Assembly: GCF_014650175.1 (NCBI RefSeq)
Contig: NZ_BMUL01000022.1
Span: 30,978-94,977, forward strand
DNA length: 64,000 nt
Source of the DNA: Streptomyces termitum
GTDB taxonomy: Bacteria > Actinomycetota > Actinomycetes > Streptomycetales > Streptomycetaceae
Direction of reading: 5' to 3'
Shown here: piece after piece, positions 8,825-17,156 of the stretch
Position numbering within the stretch: position 1 is the first letter of the stretch
Layout: every line of letters begins with the position of its first letter
The notes under the pieces: model-generated
What the model was told of the DNA's origin: nothing
Databases searched by the model: none
What the model saw: only the letters and a program-made list of their open reading frames with translations
Made by a program: the position numbers and the translations under genes

Positions 8825-9138
8825 CACTGGGCCCCTTCCCGCGGTGCGAGCAGGTCCCCGATCCGTACTCCGTCGATGATCAGGCCCTTGAGGTCGCAGT
8901 TCTCGATGACCACGTCGCGCAGCGAGCAGCCCACCAGGCGGGTGCCGTCGAGGACGGTGCCGGCGAACGTGGCGCGCCGGGCCTTGCCGTAGAGGAACTG
9001 GGAGTCGTCGAGGACGGACTCCGCGAACAGCGAGCCGAGGAACGCGCTCTGGTACCAGGTGCTCTGCCGGACGTCCGCGTTGGTGACGTACATGTTCGGC
9101 GTCAACCTCGCGCCGTCAACTACTTGGTCGGGCTCCAT
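8824..9138 (-). CDS. Pentapeptide-repeat protein, first gene of candidate graspetide operon
   Basis: 104 residues. From about residue 30 on, Phe/Leu/Ile recur every five positions ('SQFLYG', 'ATFAGTVLDGTRLVGCSL', 'VIENCDLKGLIIDG'), giving roughly ten turns of a right-handed quadrilateral beta-helix. Pentapeptide proteins can shield DNA gyrase or act as scaffolds; in a peptide cluster it may give self-protection or hold the precursor, but this is inference. The ATG at 9138 follows a near-perfect ribosome site (AAAGGAGGA, 5 bases away). A promoter with good -35 and -10 boxes lies 33 bases upstream of the start. The gene is followed without a gap by the precursor-like gene. Confidence 0.85.
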   Translation of the reverse strand: MEPDQVVDGARLTPNMYVTNADVRQSTWYQSAFLGSLFAESVLDDSQFLYGKARRATFAGTVLDGTRLVGCSLRDVVIENCDLKGLIIDGVRIGDLLAPREGAQ

Positions 9139-9170
9139 CTCGTCCTCCTTTGACGGAACCGCGTATTCAC

Positions 9171-9199
9171 ATTGTCGTCCCGGGTCAGAGGGCCGTCAA
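9171..9199 (-). promoter_or_regulatory. Promoter of the pentapeptide/peptide/ATP-grasp operon
   Basis: Read on the minus strand, TTGACG and GACAAT are separated by 17 bases, a near-consensus vegetative promoter. It lies just upstream of the first gene of the four-gene operon, leaving a 5' leader of about 25-30 bases that includes the strong ribosome site. No operator palindrome is obvious. Confidence 0.65.
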
Positions 9200-9346
9200 A
9201 AGGGGGCTCTCCGGCGTGGCGTGCTCCCCGCGTGAGCGAGACGACACGGGTTTCCGTACATCCATCGGGGCCGTTCGCGCATCTTGCCTGCGCGAGGGCC
9301 GTCCGGCCCTCGTCGGCAGCGAGACTCCCACCGAGGGCAGAACACT

Positions 9347-10237
9347 TTGATATCTACGCCACTGCGTGTGCGCCGGGCCGTGACGGTCGTGGTCACCACC
9401 TCCGCCGTACTCGCCGGAGGCTTCTCCGCGAGCCAGGCGCGGGCGGCGACGCCGCCCGCTCCGTCCATCACCGCCCCGGGCGGGTTCGTCATGAACAACG
9501 GGACGGGCGCGACGCTGTTCGGGAAGGCCGCGGACACCCGCCGGCCGACCGGTTCCACCACCAAGATCATGACGGCGAAGGTGGTGCTGGCCCAGCGGGG
9601 CCTGAACCTCGACGCGAAGGTCACGATCGACAAGGCCTACAGCGACTACATCGTCTCGAAGAACGCCTCCTCGGCCCGGCTCATCGTCGGGGACAAGGTG
9701 ACGGTCCGGCAGCTGCTCTACGGCCTGATGCTGCCGTCGGGCTGCGATGCCGCCTACGCGCTGGCCGACAAGTTCGGCACCGGCACCACCCGGGCGGCGC
9801 GGGTGAAGTCGTTCATCGGGAAGATGAACGACGAGGCCCGCCGGATGGGGCTGCGGAACACGCACTTCGACTCGTTCGACGGGATCAGCAACGGGTCGAA
9901 CTACTCGACGCCCCGCGACCTGACGAAGATCGCGAGCAGCGCGATGCAGAACGGCACGTTCCGCGCCATCGTCAAGACCAGGTCCACGACGCAGAAGGTG
10001 ACCACCAAGAGCGGTGGCTACCGGAACATGGCGTGGACCAACACGAACAAGCTGCTGAGCACCTACAGCGGCGCGATCGGCGTGAAGACCGGCTCCGGCC
10101 AGCAGGCCAAGTACTGCCTCGTCTTCGCGGCGACCCGCAACAACAAGACCGTCATCGGCACGGTCCTCGCCGCGCCGAGCGAGGCGAACCGCACGTCCGA
10201 CGTGAAGAAGCTGCTGGACTACGGCTTCGCGAAGTAG
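9347..10237 (+). CDS. Penicillin-binding DD-transpeptidase of the Streptomyces K15 type
   Basis: A secreted low-molecular-weight penicillin-binding protein (S11 family) acting on peptidoglycan D-Ala-D-Ala ends. A signal peptide (RVRRAVTVVVTTSAVLAGG...ARA) precedes the mature part. The active-site motifs are STTK (nucleophile Ser), SGC in place of the usual SxN, and KTGSG. SGC is the signature of the K15 DD-transpeptidase, and the whole sequence ('MLPSGCDAAYALADKFG', 'NTHFDSFDGI', 'STPRDLTKIASSAM') reads like that enzyme as I remember it. The start is uncertain: TTG at 9347 is chosen; a GTG about 18 bases downstream would also leave a signal peptide. The gene is divergent from the ATP-grasp operon and ends in a strong hairpin. 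Confidence 0.93.
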   Translation: MISTPLRVRRAVTVVVTTSAVLAGGFSASQARAATPPAPSITAPGGFVMNNGTGATLFGKAADTRRPTGSTTKIMTAKVVLAQRGLNLDAKVTIDKAYSDYIVSKNASSARLIVGDKVTVRQLLYGLMLPSGCDAAYALADKFGTGTTRAARVKSFIGKMNDEARRMGLRNTHFDSFDGISNGSNYSTPRDLTKIASSAMQNGTFRAIVKTRSTTQKVTTKSGGYRNMAWTNTNKLLSTYSGAIGVKTGSGQQAKYCLVFAATRNNKTVIGTVLAAPSEANRTSDVKKLLDYGFAK

Positions 10238-10241
10238 GAGC

Positions 10242-10282
10242 GGACGGTCGGCCGGTGGTGACATCCCACCGGCCGACCGTCC
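10242..10282. terminator. Hairpin terminator between convergent genes
   Basis: A perfect 17-bp inverted repeat (GGACGGTCGGCCGGTGG at 10242-10258 with its complement at 10266-10282, loop of 7) starts five bases after the stop of the transpeptidase gene. It faces the 3' end of the minus-strand aminotransferase gene. There is no T-tract, as is usual in this genus. It probably serves both directions. Confidence 0.75.
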
Positions 10283-10340
10283 GGCCGGGCCCCCTGCCGC
10301 CCACGACCGACCGCGGTCCGGGCGCTCGTCCGGAGGGGCG

Positions 10341-11123
10341 CTACAGCTCCTCGCCGGGAATGGCCGCGTAGGCCGCGCGCAGCCGGTCGAGGACGGGGTG
10401 CGCGACGTCCATGGGGGTGGAGTCGACGGCTGACAGCGCCCGTACGCCGATCGAGACGTTGGTGGCGAACGCCGCCCGCATGGCACCGGCGCGGGCGGGG
10501 GTGACGGGGAGGACGCGGTGCTCGGCGCGCTCCCGCAGGAGCGCCATCGTGACGCCGGGCAGGACCCGGGCCCGGGGCCACACCACGGCGCCGTCGGAGT
10601 CGACGAACCCCACGTTCCAGGTGACGCCCTCGCTGAGGTGGCCGTCCCGGTCGACGAGGAGCGCGTCGTCGAAGCCCTCCAGTTGGGCGGCGCGGCGGGC
10701 GCGGAGGGCTCCGAACAGGCCGCAGTGCTTGACCTCGGGCTGGTCGCGCTCGTGCGGGACGCTCATCGCGCGCAGGGGCGGCGGGGAGAGCGTTCCGGCG
10801 GGCCGCACGGTCACCAGGACGGAGGGCCGGCCGGACGCGGCGGGACGCCCCAGGTCGAGCAGGGGGTCGTAGACCGTGATCCGGACCGTGTGGACCCCCT
10901 TCCGCCCGGGCAGGGCCTCGCGGGCCCACGCGCGGACGCATCCGATGTCCAGGTCCGTGCCGAACACGGCCCGGCAGTCCCGGGCGAGGCGCTCCAGGTG
11001 CAGGCGGAGGCCGCGGACCCGGCCGTCGTCCACCCGCATTGAGGTGAAGTGCCCGTAGGACGTCAGGGCCAGGGGCAGGACGTCGTCGGGAGCGGCCAGG
11101 GGGATTCCGTTCAGGGTCGCCAT
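10341..11123 (-). CDS. Class IV PLP aminotransferase / aminodeoxychorismate lyase-like
   Basis: 260 residues of fold type IV PLP enzyme. The probable PLP lysine is in 'QPEVKHCGLFGALRARR', followed by 'GFDDALLVDRDGHLSEGVTWNVGFV' and the 'VLPGVTMALLRE' segment that binds the cofactor phosphate in the family. Both branched-chain/D-amino acid transaminases and aminodeoxychorismate lyase share this layout, and the sequence alone does not decide between them. Length is typical for the lyase/D-amino acid branch. The ATG at 11123 follows a short upstream region. No pABA or folate genes are adjacent, so substrate is unknown. Confidence 0.8.
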   Translation of the reverse strand: MATLNGIPLAAPDDVLPLALTSYGHFTSMRVDDGRVRGLRLHLERLARDCRAVFGTDLDIGCVRAWAREALPGRKGVHTVRITVYDPLLDLGRPAASGRPSVLVTVRPAGTLSPPPLRAMSVPHERDQPEVKHCGLFGALRARRAAQLEGFDDALLVDRDGHLSEGVTWNVGFVDSDGAVVWPRARVLPGVTMALLRERAEHRVLPVTPARAGAMRAAFATNVSIGVRALSAVDSTPMDVAHPVLDRLRAAYAAIPGEEL

Positions 11124-11184
11124 GGGCCCCAGCATGTCCGACCGGTGGGGGGTCGGGCACGCCGGGGCCCGGGGGCGGGGCCGG

Positions 11185-13620
11185 TCAGGAGGTGGCCGGG
11201 CTCAGGGCCCGGCGGGCCGGGAGGAGGGTGGCGGTCAGGCCCACCAGGAGGGCGCCCGCCACGAAGGAGCCGTAGACCAGGGGCGGGACGTGCGGCGGTT
11301 CGCCGGTCAGCGCCCTGGTCAGGGGGACCAGGGTGGCCAGGGCGATCACCGAGCCGAGGACCACGCCGGAGCCGCTGATCAGGAGCGCCTCCCAGCGGAG
11401 CATGCGCAGGACCTGGGCGCGGGTGGAGCCGACCAGGCGCAGCATGCGCAGTTCGCGGCGGCGGTCGAGGACGGTCATCACCAGGGTGTTGGCGGCGGCG
11501 AGGACGGCGAAGCCGCCGAGGACGGCCGCCATGGTGGTGTTGGCCCAGGCGTTCAGGTCGCGCTCCACGCTCTGGGCGACGGCCCAGCCCTCCCGGTCGG
11601 CGACGGGTCCGAGGCCCTCGGGGGCGGGGCCCTTCACGAGGAGTTCCGTGGGGCGGCCCGAGGTGGTGTGGCCGGCGAGGTCGGCGGCCGGGAGCGTGAC
11701 CTGGGCGAGGCCGAGGCCGCGGGTGTAGACCGCCACGATCTCGGGCGTGGTCCTGGTCCCGTCGGGGAGGTACAGGTCGATCCGGTCGCCGACGCCCGCG
11801 CCCGCGGACTCGGCCACGGTACGGTCCACGGCGACCCGGCCCGGGGCGAGGCGGTCGAGGCCGCCCTCGCGGACGCCGAGGTCCTGGACGGTGGCCAGGT
11901 CGCCGGAGACGCCCTGGGCGGAGACGGCTTCGATCCGGCGGTCGTCGCCGGAGCCGAGGGGGGTGACGACGGCGGTACGGGTGACGGCGACGCCGCCGGG
12001 CACGGTGCCCGCCCCGGAGCCGGGGTCGCTGATCACGTGGTCGGCCAGCAGTCCTTCCCGCTGCTGGTTCACCGCCGCCCGGTCCTGGCTGGTGTGGAGG
12101 AAGACCAGGGTGGAGGCGAAGGCCATGGCGAGCACGAGGGGGGTGAGCGCGGAGGCGAGACGGCGGGCGTTGGTACGGGAGTTGGCGGCGGCCAGTTCCC
12201 CGGCGGCGCCCGCGGCGCGCAGCGGGAGTCCGAGCACGGCGGCGCAGGCGCGGGCGACCATCGGTCCGAGCAGGGCCACGGCCAGCATGAACAGCATGAC
12301 GACGCCGAGGGCCGCGTCGGCGGCCCCCTCGCCGGAGGAGCCGGCGGCGAGGCCCGCGCAGGCGGTTCCGCCGGCCAGGGCCGCGAGGCCGAGGGGGGTG
12401 CGGACCCGGCCCGGCCGGATCCGTTCCACGGCGGCCTCGGCGAGGGCCTGGCCGGGCCGGATCCGGGCCGGCCGGCGGGAGGCGGCCCATCCGGCGAGGA
12501 GGGCGGCGACGACCGCGATGCCGACGGCGGAGAGCAGCGGGATCCAGGAGACGGTGAGCTCGACGGGGGCGGGGACGGCGCCCCTGGCCTTGAGTTCGCC
12601 GAACCACCAGGAGGCGAGGGCGATGCCGGGCAGGCAGCCGAGGGCCCCGGCGGCGGGGGCGACGAGGAGGGCCTCGGTGGCGACCGTGCGGCGGATCTGG
12701 CGCGGGGTGGCTCCGACGGCGCGCAGCAGAGCGTACTCGCGGGAGCGCTGTCCGACGGAGAGGGCGACGGTGCCGGCGGCGGTGAAGACGGCGACGAGGG
12801 TGGCGACGCCGCCGAAGGAGCCGCCGAGGCCGGTCAGGGTCTCCTGGGCTCCGCTGAGCCGCGGGTCCGTGGCGCGGTCGGCGCCGGTGAGGACCTGGGC
12901 GCGGCCGTCGACGGCCTGCGCGGCCGCGGCGGCGGTGCGGGCGGTCCAGGCCGCTTCGCCACCGGCGGGGGCGGTCGTGCCGGTGGTGTCCCCGGTGGCG
13001 CCGCCGGGGAGGAGGGCGATGGCGTCGAGGGCGTCCGGGTGGCCCGAGAGCGCGCGGGCCTCGGTGTCGGCGAACCAGACGCCCGGGGCGTCGGCGCGGC
13101 CGACGACGCGGAACTCCCGCTCGCCGACCGGGGTGTCGAGGGTGAGGCGGTCGCGGTCGGCGCCGGGGCCGCCGAGGACCACCTCGCCCGCGGCGGCGGG
13201 GGCCTGGCCGTGGCCGAGGCGGGTGCCGGTGAAGGCGGTGGAGCCCCAGCCCGCCGCCTCGACGGTGCCGTTCGCGCCGTCGCGTACGGGGAACGTCACG
13301 TCGGGCACGGCCCGGCCCAGCGGGGCGAGCCGCTCCAGCAGGGCGGCGTCGACGCGGGCCCGTTCGGGGACGCGTGTCGAGACCTCGTAGGAGACCTCGC
13401 CGCCGCCCGCCCTCACGTGGATCCGCTGGTCGGCGGCGACGACGACGGGTGCTTCGGCGTACCGGGTCGGCGGGACGGACGCCCGCGCCCCGGTCTCCAG
13501 GAGGATGCCGCAGGCGGAGACGATGGCGGCGGTCATGAGCAGGGCGAGCAGGGTGCCGGCGAAGGCCGAGGGGCGGAAGCGCACCGCCGCGCGGGCCAGG
13601 CCGTTGGTACGGAGGAGCAT
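11185..13620 (-). CDS. ABC transporter permease, FtsX/MacB type
   Basis: 811 residues. Layout: an N-terminal membrane anchor (FAGTLLALLMTAAIVSACGILL), a large extracytoplasmic domain to about residue 265, three FtsX transmembrane helices, a second single helix block, another external domain, and three C-terminal helices (LGGFAVLAAANTLVMTVL... PLVYGSFVAGALLVGLTATLL). The cytoplasmic loop 'RSREYALLRAVGATPRQIRR' and its repeat 'RRRELRMLRLVGSTRAQVLR' are the coupling segments typical of two-repeat FtsX permeases. It overlaps the ATPase gene by one base (TGATG), so the two form one transporter. Such exporters move lipids, peptides or antibiotics out of the membrane; substrate unknown. Confidence 0.93.
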   Translation of the reverse strand: MLLRTNGLARAAVRFRPSAFAGTLLALLMTAAIVSACGILLETGARASVPPTRYAEAPVVVAADQRIHVRAGGGEVSYEVSTRVPERARVDAALLERLAPLGRAVPDVTFPVRDGANGTVEAAGWGSTAFTGTRLGHGQAPAAAGEVVLGGPGADRDRLTLDTPVGEREFRVVGRADAPGVWFADTEARALSGHPDALDAIALLPGGATGDTTGTTAPAGGEAAWTARTAAAAAQAVDGRAQVLTGADRATDPRLSGAQETLTGLGGSFGGVATLVAVFTAAGTVALSVGQRSREYALLRAVGATPRQIRRTVATEALLVAPAAGALGCLPGIALASWWFGELKARGAVPAPVELTVSWIPLLSAVGIAVVAALLAGWAASRRPARIRPGQALAEAAVERIRPGRVRTPLGLAALAGGTACAGLAAGSSGEGAADAALGVVMLFMLAVALLGPMVARACAAVLGLPLRAAGAAGELAAANSRTNARRLASALTPLVLAMAFASTLVFLHTSQDRAAVNQQREGLLADHVISDPGSGAGTVPGGVAVTRTAVVTPLGSGDDRRIEAVSAQGVSGDLATVQDLGVREGGLDRLAPGRVAVDRTVAESAGAGVGDRIDLYLPDGTRTTPEIVAVYTRGLGLAQVTLPAADLAGHTTSGRPTELLVKGPAPEGLGPVADREGWAVAQSVERDLNAWANTTMAAVLGGFAVLAAANTLVMTVLDRRRELRMLRLVGSTRAQVLRMLRWEALLISGSGVVLGSVIALATLVPLTRALTGEPPHVPPLVYGSFVAGALLVGLTATLLPARRALSPATS

Positions 13621-14519
13621 CAGGCGGCCGCTCCCGCGTGCGCCGGGGCGGCGGGGCGCGCGGTGAGCGCGGCCATCCGGGCGGCGATGACCGGGACGGA
13701 GGCGCGCGGCAGGCGGTCGGCGATGAGACCGTCGGCGAGGAAGAGCACCTGGTCGGCGTGGGCGGCGGCGGCCGGGTCGTGGGTGACCATGACGATGGTG
13801 GCGCCGAGGGAGTCGACCGCGGACCGCAGCAGGCCGAGGACCTCCGCCGCGGTGGTGGTGTCCAGGGCTCCCGTGGGTTCGTCGGCGAAGAGCACGTCGG
13901 GGCTGGTGACCAGGGCGCGGGCGAGGGCGACGCGCTGCTGCTGGCCGCCGGAGAGCTCGGCGGGGCGCCGGTTCCCCTTGCCCTCCAGGCCGACGCGGGC
14001 GAGGAGGCCGGCGGCCCGCTCCCGGCCCTGCCTCGACGCCCCGTCGCCCGCGAGCCGCAGCGGGAGCAGCACGTTCTGTTCGACGGTGAGGGAGGGCAGG
14101 AGGTTGAAGGACTGGAAGACGAAGCCGAGGCGGCCGCGGCGGAGTTCGGTGAGCTCGTTCTCGTCCATGCCGGTGATCTCCGTGCCGCCGAGGCGGACGG
14201 AGCCCGCGGTGGGGCGGTCGAGTCCGGCGGCGCACTGGAGGAAGGTGGACTTCCCGGAGCCGGAGGGGCCCATCACGGCGGTGAAGCTGCCGGACGGCAG
14301 GCTGAGGTCGATCCCGCGCAGCGCGTGCACGGTGGCGGCGCCCCGGCCGTACCCGCGGCGCACTCCGCGCAGTTCGACGGCCGCGGTCGGGTACGAGCCG
14401 GGCGCGGCGGCCGTGCCGGGCTCACGGGCCTCGCCGTGTCCGCCGGTCGTGCCGCCCGCTCCGTACGGTCGCGCCGGTCCCTCGTCCCGCTGCCGCCGCA
14501 TGCTCCGCCGGATCCCCAT
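13620..14519 (-). CDS. ABC transporter ATP-binding protein (MacB/LolD type)
   Basis: 299 residues. After a Gly/Pro-rich non-conserved N-terminal tail of about 45 residues come Walker A (GPSGSGKST), the Q-loop (FVFQSFNLLPSLTV), signature LSGGQQQR, Walker B with 'LFADEPTGALD' and the H-loop His in 'VMVTHD'. These are the standard motifs of the ATPase that drives FtsX-type permeases, and the permease follows with a one-base overlap. The start at 14519 is the annotated ATG; a start at a later codon would remove the unconserved tail, so the N-terminus is uncertain. Confidence 0.93.
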   Translation of the reverse strand: MGIRRSMRRQRDEGPARPYGAGGTTGGHGEAREPGTAAAPGSYPTAAVELRGVRRGYGRGAATVHALRGIDLSLPSGSFTAVMGPSGSGKSTFLQCAAGLDRPTAGSVRLGGTEITGMDENELTELRRGRLGFVFQSFNLLPSLTVEQNVLLPLRLAGDGASRQGRERAAGLLARVGLEGKGNRRPAELSGGQQQRVALARALVTSPDVLFADEPTGALDTTTAAEVLGLLRSAVDSLGATIVMVTHDPAAAAHADQVLFLADGLIADRLPRASVPVIAARMAALTARPAAPAHAGAAA

Positions 14520-14982
14520 GGTGTGTCGCCTTCCGTTTCCGGTGTCGTGCTGTTCCTGTCCCCGACGTTACGGATCTTGGTGAGGTGTCGGCCATGGCGC
14601 GACCCGGCGGACCGGAGGTGGGGTTTTCCCCACCCCGCCGAGGGGGTCTCCCGGTCATGGCGTTTCGGCCACGCGTGACATCGGCCGTTCCCCGGTCCCG
14701 TGGGGGTCGGTGCACACCGCATGAACAGACTTTCGCTTGTTTCCGGGGTTCGAACGCCGTCCGAATCCGGTGTGCTCGCCTCGTGCCTCCGTCTCGTTGA
14801 CCCACCTGACACCCCGTCTCCCCGACCTCTTGGAGTGCCGCCGTGCATCCCCTTCCCGCTCGTCTTCCCTCCCTCTTTCCCACTCCCCTTCCCGCGCCCC
14901 TTCCCGCCGCTCCGCCCCGGCCCCTTCAGTCCCGGACCGGGGGATTCCGTCGCACAGACCGTCCGGACCCGAGGGGGACAGC
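14520..14982. other. Divergent intergenic region with a long pyrimidine-rich tract
   Basis: 463 bases between two divergent ABC transporter units. No coding frame is convincing. The stretch from about 14805 to 14935 is markedly C/T-rich on the plus strand (long runs of CCCTTCCC and CTCCCT type), which is unusual even at this GC content. Promoters for both sides must lie here or nearby, but I could not assign them. Confidence 0.4.
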
Positions 14983-17094
14983 ATGAAGCGTGCCGGTGAC
15001 GTGCCACCGGCGTCCCCGGGCGGGGCGTCGGAGTCGGAGCGGCTGCTGTTCGGCGGGAAGCTCACGTACGACCAGGGCTTCGCCGTCCACTCCGACGCCT
15101 GGACGGTGCTCGGAATGTGGGAGATGGCCCGTTCGCTCCCCCGTCAGGTCGGCCTCGCCGTCCGGCTCGCCCGCCGGGCCGACCGGCGGGCGTTCGCCAC
15201 GGTCGCCTTCGGCGAGATCGCGCAGGGCGTCACGCAGGCCGTCTCCCTGATCATGGTCAACGCCCTGCTGGTACGGCTCCTCGCCCCGGGGGACGTTCCC
15301 GGGCGGCTGCGCTCCGCGCTGTCCGCGATCGTCGCCGTCGCCGTCCTGTCGTCGGTGGGCGCGCTCTGCCGGTCGGCCTCGCTCGCCGCCACCCGCGTCC
15401 TGGAGCCGAAGGTGCAGCGGGCGGCGACCGAGCGCTATCTGAGCCTGGTGGCCCGGGTGGAGCTGGAGGCGATCGAGGACGACGGCTTCCACAAGTTGAT
15501 GGACACCGCGCAGTGGGGCGCGGACGCCGCGCGCCGGATGGTCGGCTACTGCACCGCCGTGACGGCCTCCCTGATCTCGCTGATCGCGGCCGCCGGCGTG
15601 CTGACCGTGCTCCACCCCGTGCTCCTGCCGCTCCTGGTGCTGATGGCGCTGCCGAGCGCGTGGGGCTCGATCAGCATGGCCCGGCACCGGTACACGAGCT
15701 TCCACCGTTTCGCGCAGCACGCGCGGGCGGCCAAACTGCTGAGCCAGCTGCTGATCGACCAGAAGGCCGCGGCCGAGGTCCGCGTCCACGGGGTGGCCCC
15801 GCTGCTGCTCACGCACTTCCGGCTGATGGCCGAGACCAGCGAGGAGGAGCAGACGAGGCTGGCCCGGACCGGGGTGGGGGTGAACCTGCTCGCCGACTCC
15901 GCCCGGGGGCTGGCGACCGTCACCACCTACGGTGTGCTCGGGGCGCTGCTGTGGGCCGGGCGGATGGACCTCGCCGTCGCCGGCACGGCGGTCCTGGCGA
16001 TCCGGAGCAGTTCGGCCAGCATCACCGCCCTCGTCCTGCGCGTCACCGAACTCCAGGCCGAGGCCCTGTACATCGCGGACCTGGAGCGCCTGTGCGACGA
16101 GGCCGCCCGGCGCGCCGTACCGGACGGCGGCCGGGACCTCCCGGAGATGGTGGACGAGATCCGCTTCGAGAACGTCACCTACGCCTACCCCGGCAAGGAC
16201 ACGCCGTCCCTGGAGGGCGTCGACCTCGTCATCCCCCGGGGCAGGACCGTCGCCCTGGTGGGGACGAACGGGGCCGGCAAGTCCACCCTGGTCAGCCTCC
16301 TCAGCGGGGTGCGGCAGCCCACCGGGGGGCGGGTCCTGTGGGGCGGGGTCAGCACCGCCGAGGCCGACCGGGAGCAGATCTTCGACCGGGTCGCCATGGT
16401 GGCCCAGGACTTCTACCGGTGGCCGTTCACCGCCCGCGTCAACATCGGCATCGGCCGCAGTTCGGCCGCCCCGTGGGACGACGCGGAGATCCGGGACGCC
16501 GCCGCCTACTCCGGCGCCGACGAGGTCGTCGCCCGGCTCGCGCACGGCCTCGACGCGCTGCTCGCCCGGGGCTACCAGCGCGGCCAGGAGATCTCCGGCG
16601 GGCAGTGGCAGAAACTGGGGCTCGCCCGGGCCCGGCTGCGCCGGGGCGACCTCCTGATCGTCGACGAACCCACCAGCGCGCTCGACGCCGCCGCCGAACA
16701 GCGGGTCTTCGACCAGATCCACCGGCTCGCCGACGAGGGGCAGACGGTCGTCCTGATCACCCACCGGCTGGCCAGCGCACGCCACGCCGACCTCATCTAC
16801 GTCCTCGACGAGGGACGCGTCGTGGAGCACGGCACCTTCACCGAACTGATGGACCCCACCCTCGTCCTGGGAACCGGTGCGGGCGCGTTCCGCAGCGCGT
16901 ACGAACTCCAGGCCCGCCAGTTCCACCTCCCCACCGTCCCCACCCAGCCCGCGCCCGCCCCCGGTCCCACCGCTCCCGGCCCCGCCGGCACCGCCGGCAC
17001 CGGCTCCGGCGCCAGTCCCACGGGTCACACCGGCACCGGCGCGGCGCCGGGCGCGCCGGCCGGTGCCGTCGGTGAGGGGCGGTCCCGGTCGTGA
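14983..17094 (+). CDS. ABC exporter, fused transmembrane and ATPase domains
   Basis: 703 residues, a half-transporter expected to work as a dimer. Five to six membrane helices lie between residues 60 and 380, with 'LDSARGLATVTTYGVLGALLWAGRMDLAVAG' among the last. The ATPase domain follows: Walker A GTNGAGKST, signature EISGGQWQK, Walker B LLIVDEPTSALD and H-loop ITHR. A Pro/Thr/Gly-rich tail closes the protein. The subfamily resembles exporters that sit in peptide natural-product loci. A GAGGGGG ribosome site precedes the ATG at 14983. The next gene (NUDIX) may start as a four-base overlap (GTGA) with this stop, suggesting a shared transcript. Substrate unknown. Confidence 0.9.
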   Translation: MKRAGDVPPASPGGASESERLLFGGKLTYDQGFAVHSDAWTVLGMWEMARSLPRQVGLAVRLARRADRRAFATVAFGEIAQGVTQAVSLIMVNALLVRLLAPGDVPGRLRSALSAIVAVAVLSSVGALCRSASLAATRVLEPKVQRAATERYLSLVARVELEAIEDDGFHKLMDTAQWGADAARRMVGYCTAVTASLISLIAAAGVLTVLHPVLLPLLVLMALPSAWGSISMARHRYTSFHRFAQHARAAKLLSQLLIDQKAAAEVRVHGVAPLLLTHFRLMAETSEEEQTRLARTGVGVNLLADSARGLATVTTYGVLGALLWAGRMDLAVAGTAVLAIRSSSASITALVLRVTELQAEALYIADLERLCDEAARRAVPDGGRDLPEMVDEIRFENVTYAYPGKDTPSLEGVDLVIPRGRTVALVGTNGAGKSTLVSLLSGVRQPTGGRVLWGGVSTAEADREQIFDRVAMVAQDFYRWPFTARVNIGIGRSSAAPWDDAEIRDAAAYSGADEVVARLAHGLDALLARGYQRGQEISGGQWQKLGLARARLRRGDLLIVDEPTSALDAAAEQRVFDQIHRLADEGQTVVLITHRLASARHADLIYVLDEGRVVEHGTFTELMDPTLVLGTGAGAFRSAYELQARQFHLPTVPTQPAPAPGPTAPGPAGTAGTGSGASPTGHTGTGAAPGAPAGAVGEGRSRS

Positions 17095-17156
17095 CGCCAC
17101 CGCCCGCCGCCCGCCCGTCGACCACCTGTCCCCTTCCCTCGTCCGAGAGGTCCGAC

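Noticed and set aside
14273..15007. Minus-strand open frame in the divergent ABC intergenic region
   Set aside because: It has no conserved motif, poor codon use, and overlaps the ATPase gene out of frame.
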